DNA of 41,519 bases, taken from NCBI RefSeq assembly GCF_010093445.1, contig NZ_PDWW01000034.1, forward strand, positions 1-41,519. The letters run 5' to 3'. Of the stretch, positions 1 through 7,621 are shown one piece after another. Numbering within the stretch: the first letter of the stretch is position 1; each line of letters opens with the position of its first letter. The translations under genes were made by a program, and so were the position numbers. The DNA is from Pseudoxanthomonas japonensis. Its GTDB lineage: Bacteria > Pseudomonadota > Gammaproteobacteria > Xanthomonadales > Xanthomonadaceae. The notes beneath the pieces were generated by a model that saw only the letters and a program-made list of their open reading frames with translations, did no database searches and was not told the DNA's origin.

Positions 1-136
1 AGGGTAGCCGGGGCCTCGAGCAGGGTGCCATTGGCTGGAAGTCGCCATTGGGGTGGCGAATCGCGCCGTTCATTCGGGAAGAACTGGCCGGAGCCCCAGG
101 TTGAGGCTAGGGTAAGCCGTCAACAAGGGGAAGGGT

Positions 137-694
137 ATGTCCGTCTCACACCCAAGCGATGCCGGCAGCGGAGGCGCAGTGCACCGTCGCCGGCAGCGCC
201 AGAGGGGCTTCACACTGATCGAGCTGATGGTGACCATCGCGGTGATCGCGATCCTTTCGGCCATCGCCGCACCGTCGATGGTCTCGCTGATGAACTCCAA
301 CCGCCTTTCCAGCACGGCCGGCGAACTGACCGCTGCCGCACAATTGGCGCGTGTGGAGGCCATCCGGCGCAATTCGCCGGTGCGTCTGTGTCGGAGCACC
401 GATGGCACGACGTGCTCGAACGGGGCCGACTGGGGGGGCTGGGCCATCGTGGGAAACAACAACCTCGACGATAGCGAGGAAGTTGTGCGGGGTGGCCTGT
501 TCCCGGGCAACGTGCAACTCGCAGGGCCCGCGGGCGGCATCACATTCAATTCGGCGGGGCTGATTCCTTCGGCGCAAGTGCTCACCGTCTGTATCCCGAC
601 GACTCGTCCCGTTGAGAACCAGCGGGTGATAACCATAAGCGTGGCAGGACATATCACGACCGAAAGGGCAGATGGAGGAGGTGCTTGCTCATGA
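137..694 (+). CDS. fimU: Type IV minor pseudopilin, FimU/FimT (GspH-like)
   Basis: Predicted minor pilin that primes type IV pilus assembly in the inner membrane. The start ATG follows a purine-rich AAGGGGAAGGG ribosome site. A basic leader of about 23 residues ends in RQRG, followed by the class III signal FTLIELMVTIAVIAIL with the conserved Glu5, so prepilin peptidase PilD should cut after the Gly. The C-terminal part has the GspH/FimT pattern, including the CRSTDGTTC...DWGGW stretch shared with the second such gene at 6903-7469. At 185 residues the length is normal. It heads the minor pilin cluster and overlaps pilV by the ATGA at 691-694. FimU and FimT cannot be told apart by sequence alone; the symbol rests on its place before pilV. 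The 136 bases upstream show no promoter I can defend. Confidence 0.88.
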   Translation: MSVSHPSDAGSGGAVHRRRQRQRGFTLIELMVTIAVIAILSAIAAPSMVSLMNSNRLSSTAGELTAAAQLARVEAIRRNSPVRLCRSTDGTTCSNGADWGGWAIVGNNNLDDSEEVVRGGLFPGNVQLAGPAGGITFNSAGLIPSAQVLTVCIPTTRPVENQRVITISVAGHITTERADGGGACS

Positions 695-1176
695 GTCATC
701 GCATCCACAGTGTTGCGGCTTCTCGTCGCCGGCCATTGCCAAGCGCGCGGTCTTTGCGCGGTATCAGCCTGATCGAAGTGCTGGTGGCCGTGGTGGTGTT
801 GAGCATCGGCCTGCTCGGGGTGGCCGCCATGCAATCCGTCGCCCTGCGCGGCGGCCAGAGTTCGCTCGAAACCAGCCAGGCGGTCATGCAGACCAACGCC
901 ATCCTCGATGCCATGCGCGCCAACCGTGCTGCCGCGGAGGACTACAACACCGACGGCATGATGTGTGCCGCGGAGGCCGGCAGCAGTGTGGCCGAGAGCG
1001 ACCTGCAGACCTGGATCACCGATCTTAAGAACAACATCGCCAATACCGACGACGATGACACGACATGCGGCCAGATCACTGGCTGCCCGGAGGCTTGCGT
1101 CATTACCATTCAGTGGGATGACTCGCGTGCCGGCGGTGGCAACGAGCGGCGAGTGGTCACGAGGACGACCATATGA
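691..1176 (+). CDS. pilV: Type IV minor pilin PilV
   Basis: Minor pilin of the type IV pilus tip complex. The N-terminal region has a basic leader ending in SLRG, then ISLIEVLVAVVVLSIGLLG, a class III signal with Glu5 and a transmembrane helix, followed by the AAMQSVALRGGQSS segment typical of PilV. I chose the ATG at 691 over an in-frame TTG at 685: GGAGGAG at 674-680 is spaced well for 691, and the ATG overlaps the fimU stop as ATGA, the same junction type used by the next three genes. The product has 161 residues, a usual PilV length. Several Cys residues in the C-terminal half may form disulfides in the periplasm. Translation is probably coupled to fimU. Confidence 0.9.
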   Translation: MSHRIHSVAASRRRPLPSARSLRGISLIEVLVAVVVLSIGLLGVAAMQSVALRGGQSSLETSQAVMQTNAILDAMRANRAAAEDYNTDGMMCAAEAGSSVAESDLQTWITDLKNNIANTDDDDTTCGQITGCPEACVITIQWDDSRAGGGNERRVVTRTTI

Positions 1177-2000
1177 CATCGCGCCGTCTTGCCGCTGGCT
1201 TCAGCCTGATCGAACTGATGGTGGCCTTGGTGCTGGGCTTGCTGGTCACCGGCGCTGCCTTCGCGATCCTGCAGTCCAATCAGGCCACCTATCGCTCGAA
1301 CGAAGGCTTGAACCGCATCCAGGAAAATGCCCGTATCGCGTTCGAGTTGATGTCTCGCGACATCCGCGCCGCCGGTGGCAGTGCCTGTTCACGGTATTCG
1401 GAAATCATGGGTGCCAACGCGGAAGCTGCTCAGTTCAGCGGTTCGCCCATCCAGGGGGATGCCACCTCGCTGCGCGTGTTCTCCGGCGACGATACCGCCT
1501 ACCGTGTGGAGAGTACGACGTCCAGTTCCGTCACGCTGGATGACGAGGAACTCGATACTGCCTCCGACGCGTTTTCCGTCGGAAACCTCATCATGCTGTG
1601 CAACAGCAGCCGTACTCACGTCGTCGCAGCCACTGGCGTGACCGGGATGACCGTCAGTTTCGATGGTCTGCCGGACTACCCGGTGACCGATGCTGCTCTG
1701 CTGCCGTCAGTCGTCTTGGCTCGTTTTCGCGACGTGCAATGGTTCGTGCAGGAAAATGGTCGCGGAGGCAGTTCCCTCTACATGTCGCGTTTCGGCGGGG
1801 CGGCCGAGGAAGTGATCGACGGCGTGCAGGACATCGATTTCGGTTATCGCCAGCGTGGCCAAGCCAACTACGCCGATACGCCGGGTGACGATGTGGTGGC
1901 CGTACGGATCAACATGACCTTGCAGGGCGCGGACGTCGATGGCCGCGACCTGACGCGGCAGGTATCCAACATCGTCAGCTTGCGGGGGCGCACGCTATGA
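1173..2000 (+). CDS. pilW: Type IV minor pilin PilW
   Basis: PilW-type minor pilin, 275 residues. A very short leader (MTSRRLAAG) precedes FSLIELMVALVLGLLVTGAA, a class III prepilin signal with Glu5 and hydrophobic helix. Residues about 25-70 (AFAILQSNQATYRSNEGLNR, then an ENARIAFELMSRDIRAAG segment) are characteristic of the PilW/GspJ-like family. The rest is a beta-rich globular region that would sit in the tip complex with PilV, PilX and FimU. The ATG overlaps the pilV stop (ATGA 1173-1176), and its own stop overlaps pilX (ATGA 1997-2000), suggesting translational coupling and fixed stoichiometry. The family assignment is strong; the tip-complex role comes from studied homologues. Confidence 0.9.
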   Translation: MTSRRLAAGFSLIELMVALVLGLLVTGAAFAILQSNQATYRSNEGLNRIQENARIAFELMSRDIRAAGGSACSRYSEIMGANAEAAQFSGSPIQGDATSLRVFSGDDTAYRVESTTSSSVTLDDEELDTASDAFSVGNLIMLCNSSRTHVVAATGVTGMTVSFDGLPDYPVTDAALLPSVVLARFRDVQWFVQENGRGGSSLYMSRFGGAAEEVIDGVQDIDFGYRQRGQANYADTPGDDVVAVRINMTLQGADVDGRDLTRQVSNIVSLRGRTL

Positions 2001-2536
2001 AATCCGATCGTTCCCGTTCCGTCGGCATGAGCCGCGATCAGCAGGGTATCGCCTTGATCGTGGTGCTGGTCCTGCTGGTGGTGACGGCTATCCTCGGCCT
2101 GGCGATCATGCGCAGTTCCGCCATGCAGGAGCGCATGGCCGCTAACCTGCGTGACCGTAGCATTGCTTTCCAGGCGGCCGAAGGTGCGCTTCGATTCGCG
2201 CAGGATCAGGTGCTTGGTGCAGGGGACTGGGATCGCCGCATTCCCACGGCGGCGGACTGCACGTCTGACAGCATCTGCCCCAGCGGCTCCGTGCCCGCAT
2301 GGCGTCAGGTACCCGACGATAGCTACGACAACCAGATGGTCGCGGAGAATCCCGAATACTGGATCGAGTACATCGGCACCGGCCCCGGCCAACCCGGTGG
2401 TTGCGATACCACTTCAGGCTCCACGCTCAATTGCGCCAATCCCTTGTACCGCGTGACCGCACGCAGCCGTGCCGCAGGCCGCGCCGACGTGCTTGTGCAA
2501 GCCACCGTCATCAGTCGCATCCCGGATGAGCCATGA
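1997..2536 (+). CDS. pilX: Type IV minor pilin PilX
   Basis: PilX-type minor pilin, 179 residues. After a polar leader ending in QQG comes IALIVVLVLLVVTAILGLA, a transmembrane helix lacking the canonical Glu5, as is usual for PilX/GspK-like pseudopilins. The following RSSAMQERMAANLRDRSIAFQAAEGALR segment (residues about 35-62, quoted in part as MQERMAANLRDR and AAEGALR) is the PilX family signature. PilX works with PilV, PilW and FimU to prime pilus assembly and to carry PilY1. It overlaps pilW upstream and pilY1 downstream by ATGA motifs. Its genetic context, directly before pilY1, supports the call. Confidence 0.88.
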   Translation: MKSDRSRSVGMSRDQQGIALIVVLVLLVVTAILGLAIMRSSAMQERMAANLRDRSIAFQAAEGALRFAQDQVLGAGDWDRRIPTAADCTSDSICPSGSVPAWRQVPDDSYDNQMVAENPEYWIEYIGTGPGQPGGCDTTSGSTLNCANPLYRVTARSRAAGRADVLVQATVISRIPDEP

Positions 2537-5500
2537 ACACTTTTTCTTCTTCTTCTCTGTGCTCGCCTCGTCAGAATACCAGCCACCGTCCGTGGTGGAG
2601 CACACCTGTGGCTTTCCTGGCGACACTACTGGCTCTCCCAGTCAATGCCGGCGTCGCGATTCCGGACGAGCCGATGACCACCGGTACACGAATACCGCCG
2701 AACATTCTGCTGGTGCTCGATAATTCTGGCTCGATGTCCAATGATTACATGCCGGACAGTGTGCCAAGAATTGCCGGCACTGCCGATAACAGCAACGGCG
2801 ACACGATGGCGTTGCAAGCCTACACCCGCAACACCATCTACTACGACCCGCGCAAGACGTACTTGCCCTGGGTGAACCCCGATGGTTCCGAAATGACGGG
2901 TGGCAAGAGTTATGCCGCCGCCTACAGCGACGCCAACAGGGTTTGGCCATTCGCTACCGCGACCATCAACCTGTCAAATCAGATCAGGACGTTCTACTAC
3001 CCCAGAAATCCGAATGATCCGACGACGTTCGGCAACGTTTCCGGCTACTACCGTTACCAGATCCTTACCAACGGCGTCGTTGAACGTTCGGAGTGGGGTG
3101 GCGTTGCCAGTTTCACCGTCGCGCCTGACTATCCCGTCGCGAACGTTTCGGGGGCAAATGGGAGCTTCAGGACGGATTTTCCAGTCTTCACGGTTCCAGC
3201 CAACGCGAACCGTGTAACCATCACGGCCACTACAGCGGGCAATGTCGACCTGTTCATGAGGGTCAATGCCACCCCGACAGCCGCGAACTCCACGAGTAAC
3301 GTGGCCAACGGTAATGCCACCAAGACCATCGTCCGCAACAATCCGGCGACCGGCGAACAGATCAACGTGGGACTTCGGGGCAGAAACAACTACAGCGGCG
3401 TGACGCTGACCATTACATATCAGCTCGATAGATGTAGTGGATATGGTTGGGTGAATTGCACCACGGCGACTCCGACCGGACGTAGCGCTGCAGCGGAATT
3501 GGAGAATTTCGCTACCTGGTATTCCTACCACCGCACTCGTTATAAGGTCGCGAAATCAGGCGCCGGGCGCGCATTCGCCCAGATCGGCACCAATTATCGC
3601 GTCGGCTATCGCAATATCTGGAACGACATGCCGACGACCACCGCTGTCATTCCCGGCGGGGGCGTATGGCCGGCAGGGGGCCGGTGGAGAGATCATCCGA
3701 TGTCACCTGCGAAACCCATTCCGGTGACGCGCAACCAAGGCTTGTTCGATGATCCGAATGGCACCAACGGTGCAGACAACAACCGAACTGCCTGGTTCCA
3801 GCGCTTGTATTCCGAAAATGGCGGCGGCGCCACACCGTTGCGCTCCGCAATATGGAATGCTGGCAATTACTTCGCCACGGACCATGCATCGGACGGCCCT
3901 TGGGGCCCTGGCGAGCCGGTGGAGCAATTCAGCTGCCGCCAGAGCTACATGATCCTGACCACCGATGGTTACCGTAACGACTCGGATGCCGCGACCTACG
4001 ATTACACGAATGAAGGCCTGGACAAAAAAGTCGGCGAGCAGGATGGTTCTTTCCCTCGGCCATACAAGGGCGATAACCAGGCCGATACCTTGGCCGATAT
4101 CGCCATGTATTACTGGAAGACCGACTTGCGCGAGGATCTGGCAAACAACGTGCCGGCGTCGATCGACGACCCGGCCAGCCACCAGCATATGGTGACGTTC
4201 TCGGTGTCGCTGGGCGCCGCGGGTAGCCTGGATCCGGAAACGGATTTGCCGGCTATCACGGATGGTACAAAGAGCTGGCCAATCTCTGTCAACAATAAAG
4301 CCAGCAGCATCGACGATCTGTGGCATGCGGCGGTGAACGGGCGTGGCAAGTACGTACTGGCCAACGATGCCGACAGGTTCACCAAGGCCTTGCTGGACGC
4401 ATTGACTGAAATCGAGCGACGCAGCAGTTCCTACTCCAACGTCGCGTCCACGTCCGTATCGCCGGAGGCCAGCACGCTGGTGTTCAACGCCAGCTACGAG
4501 CAGGGCAGTTGGAAAGGTGGTCTGAGGGCCAGCAGGGCGTCGGACGGCGCTGAGATGTGGAATGCGAGTGTCGGCAGTTGGAATGCGCGTAATGTCCTGA
4601 CTTCCGAAGACGGCACAGGACACACTTTCCCGACTGATAATCAGAGGACTGCTCTCGCCAGGACCGGTGGCACGTTCAACTATCCGGTAACTGGCGCGAA
4701 GAATGCCGACTACATCAAGGGCGATACGAGTCTGGAAGGCAACGAAGCGCCGCACCTGCGCAGGCGTACCAGCGTGTTGGGCGACATCGTCAATTCATCG
4801 CCCGCGTATGACGCGGAAACCAATACGCTCTATGTGGGCGCCAACGACGGCATGCTGCATGCCTTCGACGCGAGCAGCGGCGAGGAACTGTTCGCCTACA
4901 TTCCCAGCATCATCAACTTGGGCCTGCTGTCCACCCTGAGCCGCGGCGACTACGCACACAGGTATTTCGTCGATGGTCCTATCGCAGTCAGTCGTCGCTC
5001 TCTGACGCCGGGCGGCGAGAACATCCTGGTCGGGAGCTTGGGGCGTGGCGGCAAGGGACTGTACGCGCTGGACGTCACCAATCCCGCATCGATGGCGGCC
5101 TCAAACTTCAAGTGGGAGCGTGCTGAAACCACAAGCAACAACATGGGCTTGGTGCTCAGCAAGCCGTTGCTGGCCAGCGTGAATGCCGGCACGCGCACGC
5201 CAGCCGTGGTCGTTGGCAATGGTCCCAACAGTACCAATGAGCGCGCCGTGCTGATCGTGCTGGACCTGGATACGGGCAGCGTCATTCGCGAAATCGATAC
5301 TGGGGTTGGAAGTGCGCTTGCACCCAATGGCCTGTCCTCGGCGACGGGCGTCTATGGCGTAGATGGCAAGACGCTGGCCTATGTCTATGCCGGCGACATG
5401 CAAGGCAACGTCTGGAAGTTCGACATGACCTCCTCTACCCCGGCTGATTGGACCGCTACCCGCCTGTTCACGGCGCAGGACGAAGATGGAAATGCGCAGC

Positions 5501-6141
5501 CCATCAGTGGTGGTGTGGCGGTGGGTGTCCATCCGCTCACACGGAAGCGCTGGGTCTTCTTCGGCACCGGCCGCTACCTCACCGCTGAGGATGCCCAGCC
5601 AGGAAGCACTGACGTACAGAGCATGTACGGGTTCATCGATGAAAATACTACCCGCACACGTGATGAGCTGACCGAACGATCCATCCAGGTGACGGAGGGC
5701 AATGTGCGCGCATTTGAATCGCGCGCAGCGCTGCCGTCCAGCTCGAAGGGCTGGTATCTGGATCTTCCTGTCAGCGGTGAGCGGATCGTGCAGGACGCAC
5801 AGTTGGCGGGCCGTTTCCTGGTTACTGCCAGCATCATCCCCTCGGGTGGTGCCTGCAGTTCCAGCGGTACCGGCTACATCAATGCGCTGGATGCCTTCAC
5901 CGGCACCAGCGGCAGCCTCTCGTATTTCGACTTGAATGGCGATGGAGCTACGGAGGATACGGCGGTTACTGGCGGCTTGCCGGTGGGATCGGTGAACCTG
6001 GGTAACGGCATGCCTACCTTGCCGAATCTATTGCGCGGTTTGCTGGGGGTTGGTGGCAGCGGTGGCGCCGGATTGAATACGGTGCGTACGGCGGCGCCGC
6101 GCTGGGACCGCGCCTCATGGCGCGAGATCCGCAGGGACTGA
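2533..6141 (+). CDS. pilY1: Type IV pilus tip protein PilY1, with a PPC-like insert
   Basis: PilY1 is a large secreted pilus tip protein acting in adhesion, twitching motility and surface sensing. The 1202-residue product has an N-terminal signal ending near LPVNA (about residue 39), a von Willebrand A-like part with the metal-site motif DNSGS (63-67), and a C-terminal beta-propeller of the PilY1 family. The propeller begins near VLGDIVNSSPAYD and includes QDEDGNAQPISGG. An EF-hand-like loop, DLNGDGATED, starts at residue 1133. Residues about 200-297 resemble a bacterial pre-peptidase C-terminal (PPC) domain (FTVPANANRVTIT, VDLFMRV, YSGVTLTITYQ); this is unusual and is reported as a finding. 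The ATG overlaps the pilX stop. The best-known calcium loop of the Pseudomonas propeller was not clearly recognised. Confidence 0.92.
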   Translation: MNTFSSSSLCSPRQNTSHRPWWSTPVAFLATLLALPVNAGVAIPDEPMTTGTRIPPNILLVLDNSGSMSNDYMPDSVPRIAGTADNSNGDTMALQAYTRNTIYYDPRKTYLPWVNPDGSEMTGGKSYAAAYSDANRVWPFATATINLSNQIRTFYYPRNPNDPTTFGNVSGYYRYQILTNGVVERSEWGGVASFTVAPDYPVANVSGANGSFRTDFPVFTVPANANRVTITATTAGNVDLFMRVNATPTAANSTSNVANGNATKTIVRNNPATGEQINVGLRGRNNYSGVTLTITYQLDRCSGYGWVNCTTATPTGRSAAAELENFATWYSYHRTRYKVAKSGAGRAFAQIGTNYRVGYRNIWNDMPTTTAVIPGGGVWPAGGRWRDHPMSPAKPIPVTRNQGLFDDPNGTNGADNNRTAWFQRLYSENGGGATPLRSAIWNAGNYFATDHASDGPWGPGEPVEQFSCRQSYMILTTDGYRNDSDAATYDYTNEGLDKKVGEQDGSFPRPYKGDNQADTLADIAMYYWKTDLREDLANNVPASIDDPASHQHMVTFSVSLGAAGSLDPETDLPAITDGTKSWPISVNNKASSIDDLWHAAVNGRGKYVLANDADRFTKALLDALTEIERRSSSYSNVASTSVSPEASTLVFNASYEQGSWKGGLRASRASDGAEMWNASVGSWNARNVLTSEDGTGHTFPTDNQRTALARTGGTFNYPVTGAKNADYIKGDTSLEGNEAPHLRRRTSVLGDIVNSSPAYDAETNTLYVGANDGMLHAFDASSGEELFAYIPSIINLGLLSTLSRGDYAHRYFVDGPIAVSRRSLTPGGENILVGSLGRGGKGLYALDVTNPASMAASNFKWERAETTSNNMGLVLSKPLLASVNAGTRTPAVVVGNGPNSTNERAVLIVLDLDTGSVIREIDTGVGSALAPNGLSSATGVYGVDGKTLAYVYAGDMQGNVWKFDMTSSTPADWTATRLFTAQDEDGNAQPISGGVAVGVHPLTRKRWVFFGTGRYLTAEDAQPGSTDVQSMYGFIDENTTRTRDELTERSIQVTEGNVRAFESRAALPSSSKGWYLDLPVSGERIVQDAQLAGRFLVTASIIPSGGACSSSGTGYINALDAFTGTSGSLSYFDLNGDGATEDTAVTGGLPVGSVNLGNGMPTLPNLLRGLLGVGGSGGAGLNTVRTAAPRWDRASWREIRRD

Positions 6142-6159
6142 CACATGGAGAGCGAACAT

Positions 6160-6576
6160 ATGATGGTTTCCGTCAAGGCCGCGCCACGTGCGCTAGCTGG
6201 GTTCACCTTGATCGAACTGATGGTGGTGGTGGCCATCATCGGCATCCTGGCCTCGATCGCCTTGCCCAGCTACCTCGAACACGTGCGAAAGGGCCGGCGG
6301 GCTGCTGGCACTGCCTGCTTGTTGCAGGCAGCGCAGCAGATGGAGCGCTTCTACACCACGGCACTGGCGTACGACGCTGATGACAGTCCGACCGTCTTTA
6401 CCTGTGATGCTGACGCGAGCAGGTTCTACACGGTCTCAGTGGATACCGACAGTTTGGCACCAAGGACTTACTTGCTGATTGCTACCCCGCAGGGAAGTCA
6501 GGCGAGTGATCGCTGTGGCAACCTCTCGATCGATCAGGCCGGCAATCGCTTGCCCACGACGCAAGGCTGTTGGTGA
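6160..6576 (+). CDS. pilE: Type IV pilin-like protein PilE
   Basis: PilE-type minor pilin. The signal is AAPRALAG then FTLIELMVVVAIIGILASIA, a class III prepilin signal with Glu5, followed by LPSYLEHVRKGRRAAGTACLL, an amphipathic helix as in PilE. C-terminal Cys residues (in SDRCGN and QGCW) can form the D-region disulfide of type IV pilins. An ATG also occurs at 6145, but GGAGAG at 6147-6152 would overlap that start and sits 7 bases before the ATG at 6160, so I use 6160 (138 residues). The ATG at 6163 is also possible. It lies 18 bases after pilY1 and closes the minor pilin operon. Confidence 0.88.
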   Translation: MMVSVKAAPRALAGFTLIELMVVVAIIGILASIALPSYLEHVRKGRRAAGTACLLQAAQQMERFYTTALAYDADDSPTVFTCDADASRFYTVSVDTDSLAPRTYLLIATPQGSQASDRCGNLSIDQAGNRLPTTQGCW

Positions 6577-6700
6577 GAAAAGCCTAACGCTTTAGCATGT
6601 CGCGCACGCGATACGTCTGGGTCCGGTCATCGTCGGTGGCGAGACCTGTCATTTGAGGTCGCTGTATCGCCATCGCCGCTGGGGTGGAGAGGGCAACAAA

Positions 6701-6730
6701 AAAGCCGCATCTTTCGATGCGGCTTTTTCT
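6701..6730. terminator. Bidirectional intrinsic terminator
   Basis: GCCGCATC (6704-6711) pairs with GATGCGGC (6716-6723) around a TTTC loop. AAA and TTT extend the stem, and T-runs follow on both strands. On the minus strand it lies about 8 bases past the tRNA-Asn 3' end, so it most likely ends that transcript; on the plus strand it can also stop pilE transcription. The 120 bases between pilE and this hairpin hold no gene I can support. Confidence 0.85.
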
Positions 6731-6737
6731 TTTGATC

Positions 6738-6814
6738 TGGCGCCCGAAGTTGGACTCGAACCAACGACCCCCTGATTAACAGTCAAGTGCTCTAACCGGC
6801 TGAGCTATTCGGGC
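6738..6814 (-). tRNA. tRNA-Asn (GTT)
   Basis: Read on the minus strand this is a 77-base cloverleaf. The 5' GCCCGAA pairs with TTCGGGC at the 3' end, followed by discriminator G and an encoded CCA. The D-arm contains TAGCTCAGCCGGTTAGAGC. The anticodon arm TTGA-CTGTTAA-TCAG places GTT at the anticodon. The T-arm has GGTTCGAGTCC. All standard invariant positions are present. Confidence 0.95.
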
Positions 6815-6823
6815 GGGGCGCGT

Positions 6824-6852
6824 ATTGTAGCCAGCGATTCCCGTGGCGACAA
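6824..6852 (-). promoter_or_regulatory. Promoter of tRNA-Asn
   Basis: On the minus strand, TTGTCG (6847-6852) and TACAAT (6824-6829) are separated by 17 bases, a good sigma-70 type promoter placed 9 bases before the tRNA 5' end. The same TTGTCG box occurs before tRNA-Val in this window. Confidence 0.65.
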
Positions 6853-6902
6853 GCCTCAGGGGCTGAGGGCATGCGGGATCTGGCGCCCATGGCGCTGGAT
6901 CA

Positions 6903-7469
6903 TCAGCACGGCGTCTTCAGGTTGCCTCGCACAGCGCGTGGGCGGCCTGTGTTGTTCAGGACAACGCTGCTTGCCACGCGGCCGTCGTAGCAGATCCGGA
7001 TGGTCAGGTTGGTGCCGTAGCTCATCCCGGTCGGCTGATAGCGGACATGCCGGCGCCCTTGGCTGGATACCACCCGGATGCTCGGCGCGCTGGGCGCCGG
7101 CTCGTTCCGGTAGATGTCGTTGCTGTCGTCGGGCTCACGGTTCCCGTCCGGGTCGCGGAAGGACAGCCAATGGCCTCCCCAGTCGGTGCCGTTGCGGCAG
7201 TTGCCGGCGCCATCACTGGGGCAGACCACGACCGGCACGTTGTGGCTGATGGCGGTCATCCGGGCCGAGGCGAAGTGGGACATCAGCAGGTTCGTCATCG
7301 CGCTGGCCTGTTGGCGGGCCCGGAACTCCCGCAGCGACGGCAGGCCAATGGCGACCATGAGCGCCAAGACAGACAGAGTGACGGAGATTTCCACCAGCGT
7401 GAAGCCATGGGTGGATACGGGACGACGTACGTGACTCCCCTGATGGGGCGGCGAAGGCATCCGTGCCAT
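6903..7469 (-). CDS. fimT: FimT/GspH-family type IV pseudopilin
   Basis: A second GspH/FimT pseudopilin, outside the operon and on the opposite strand. The product has 188 residues. A basic leader ends in STHG, followed by the class III signal FTLVEISVTLSVLALMVAIG with Glu5 and a membrane helix. The C-terminal domain has VVVCPSDGAGNCRNGTDWGG, the same Cys/DWGG pattern as in fimU at 137-694, and then a beta-rich region. I chose ATG 7469 rather than the TTG at 7475: the minus-strand AGGAG (7476-7480) is 6 bases upstream of 7469 and leaves no room for the TTG. FimT proteins of some gammaproteobacteria bind DNA during natural transformation; whether this one does is unknown. The symbol is given by family resemblance. 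Confidence 0.82.
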   Translation of the reverse strand: MARMPSPPHQGSHVRRPVSTHGFTLVEISVTLSVLALMVAIGLPSLREFRARQQASAMTNLLMSHFASARMTAISHNVPVVVCPSDGAGNCRNGTDWGGHWLSFRDPDGNREPDDSNDIYRNEPAPSAPSIRVVSSQGRRHVRYQPTGMSYGTNLTIRICYDGRVASSVVLNNTGRPRAVRGNLKTPC

Positions 7470-7588
7470 CGACAACTCCTTGCGGATAGGACGGGATCAG
7501 GTTCGCGGCGCTGCCCCATCGCCCGCCATCAGGTCCGGGCCTGTCCGCATGTAGGGATTCGCCGCGGCGGCTGTCACACGCCCATCGC

Positions 7589-7594
7589 TATACT
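7589..7594 (+). promoter_or_regulatory. Possible -10 box for uvrB
   Basis: TATACT stands 27 bases before the uvrB ATG. I see no good -35 hexamer at the expected distance, and no LexA-like palindrome in the gap between fimT and uvrB. Confidence 0.35.
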
Positions 7595-7621
7595 CGTCCG
7601 CTTGTCTCCGGGTTGTGCGCC

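Noticed and set aside
1..136. Sigma-54 or sigma-70 promoter for the pilin operon
   Set aside because: TGGC-like words occur but no pair with proper spacing could be defended; the real promoter may lie before the window.
7476..7621. LexA box before uvrB
   Set aside because: No palindrome of the Xanthomonas or E. coli LexA type is present in the gap.
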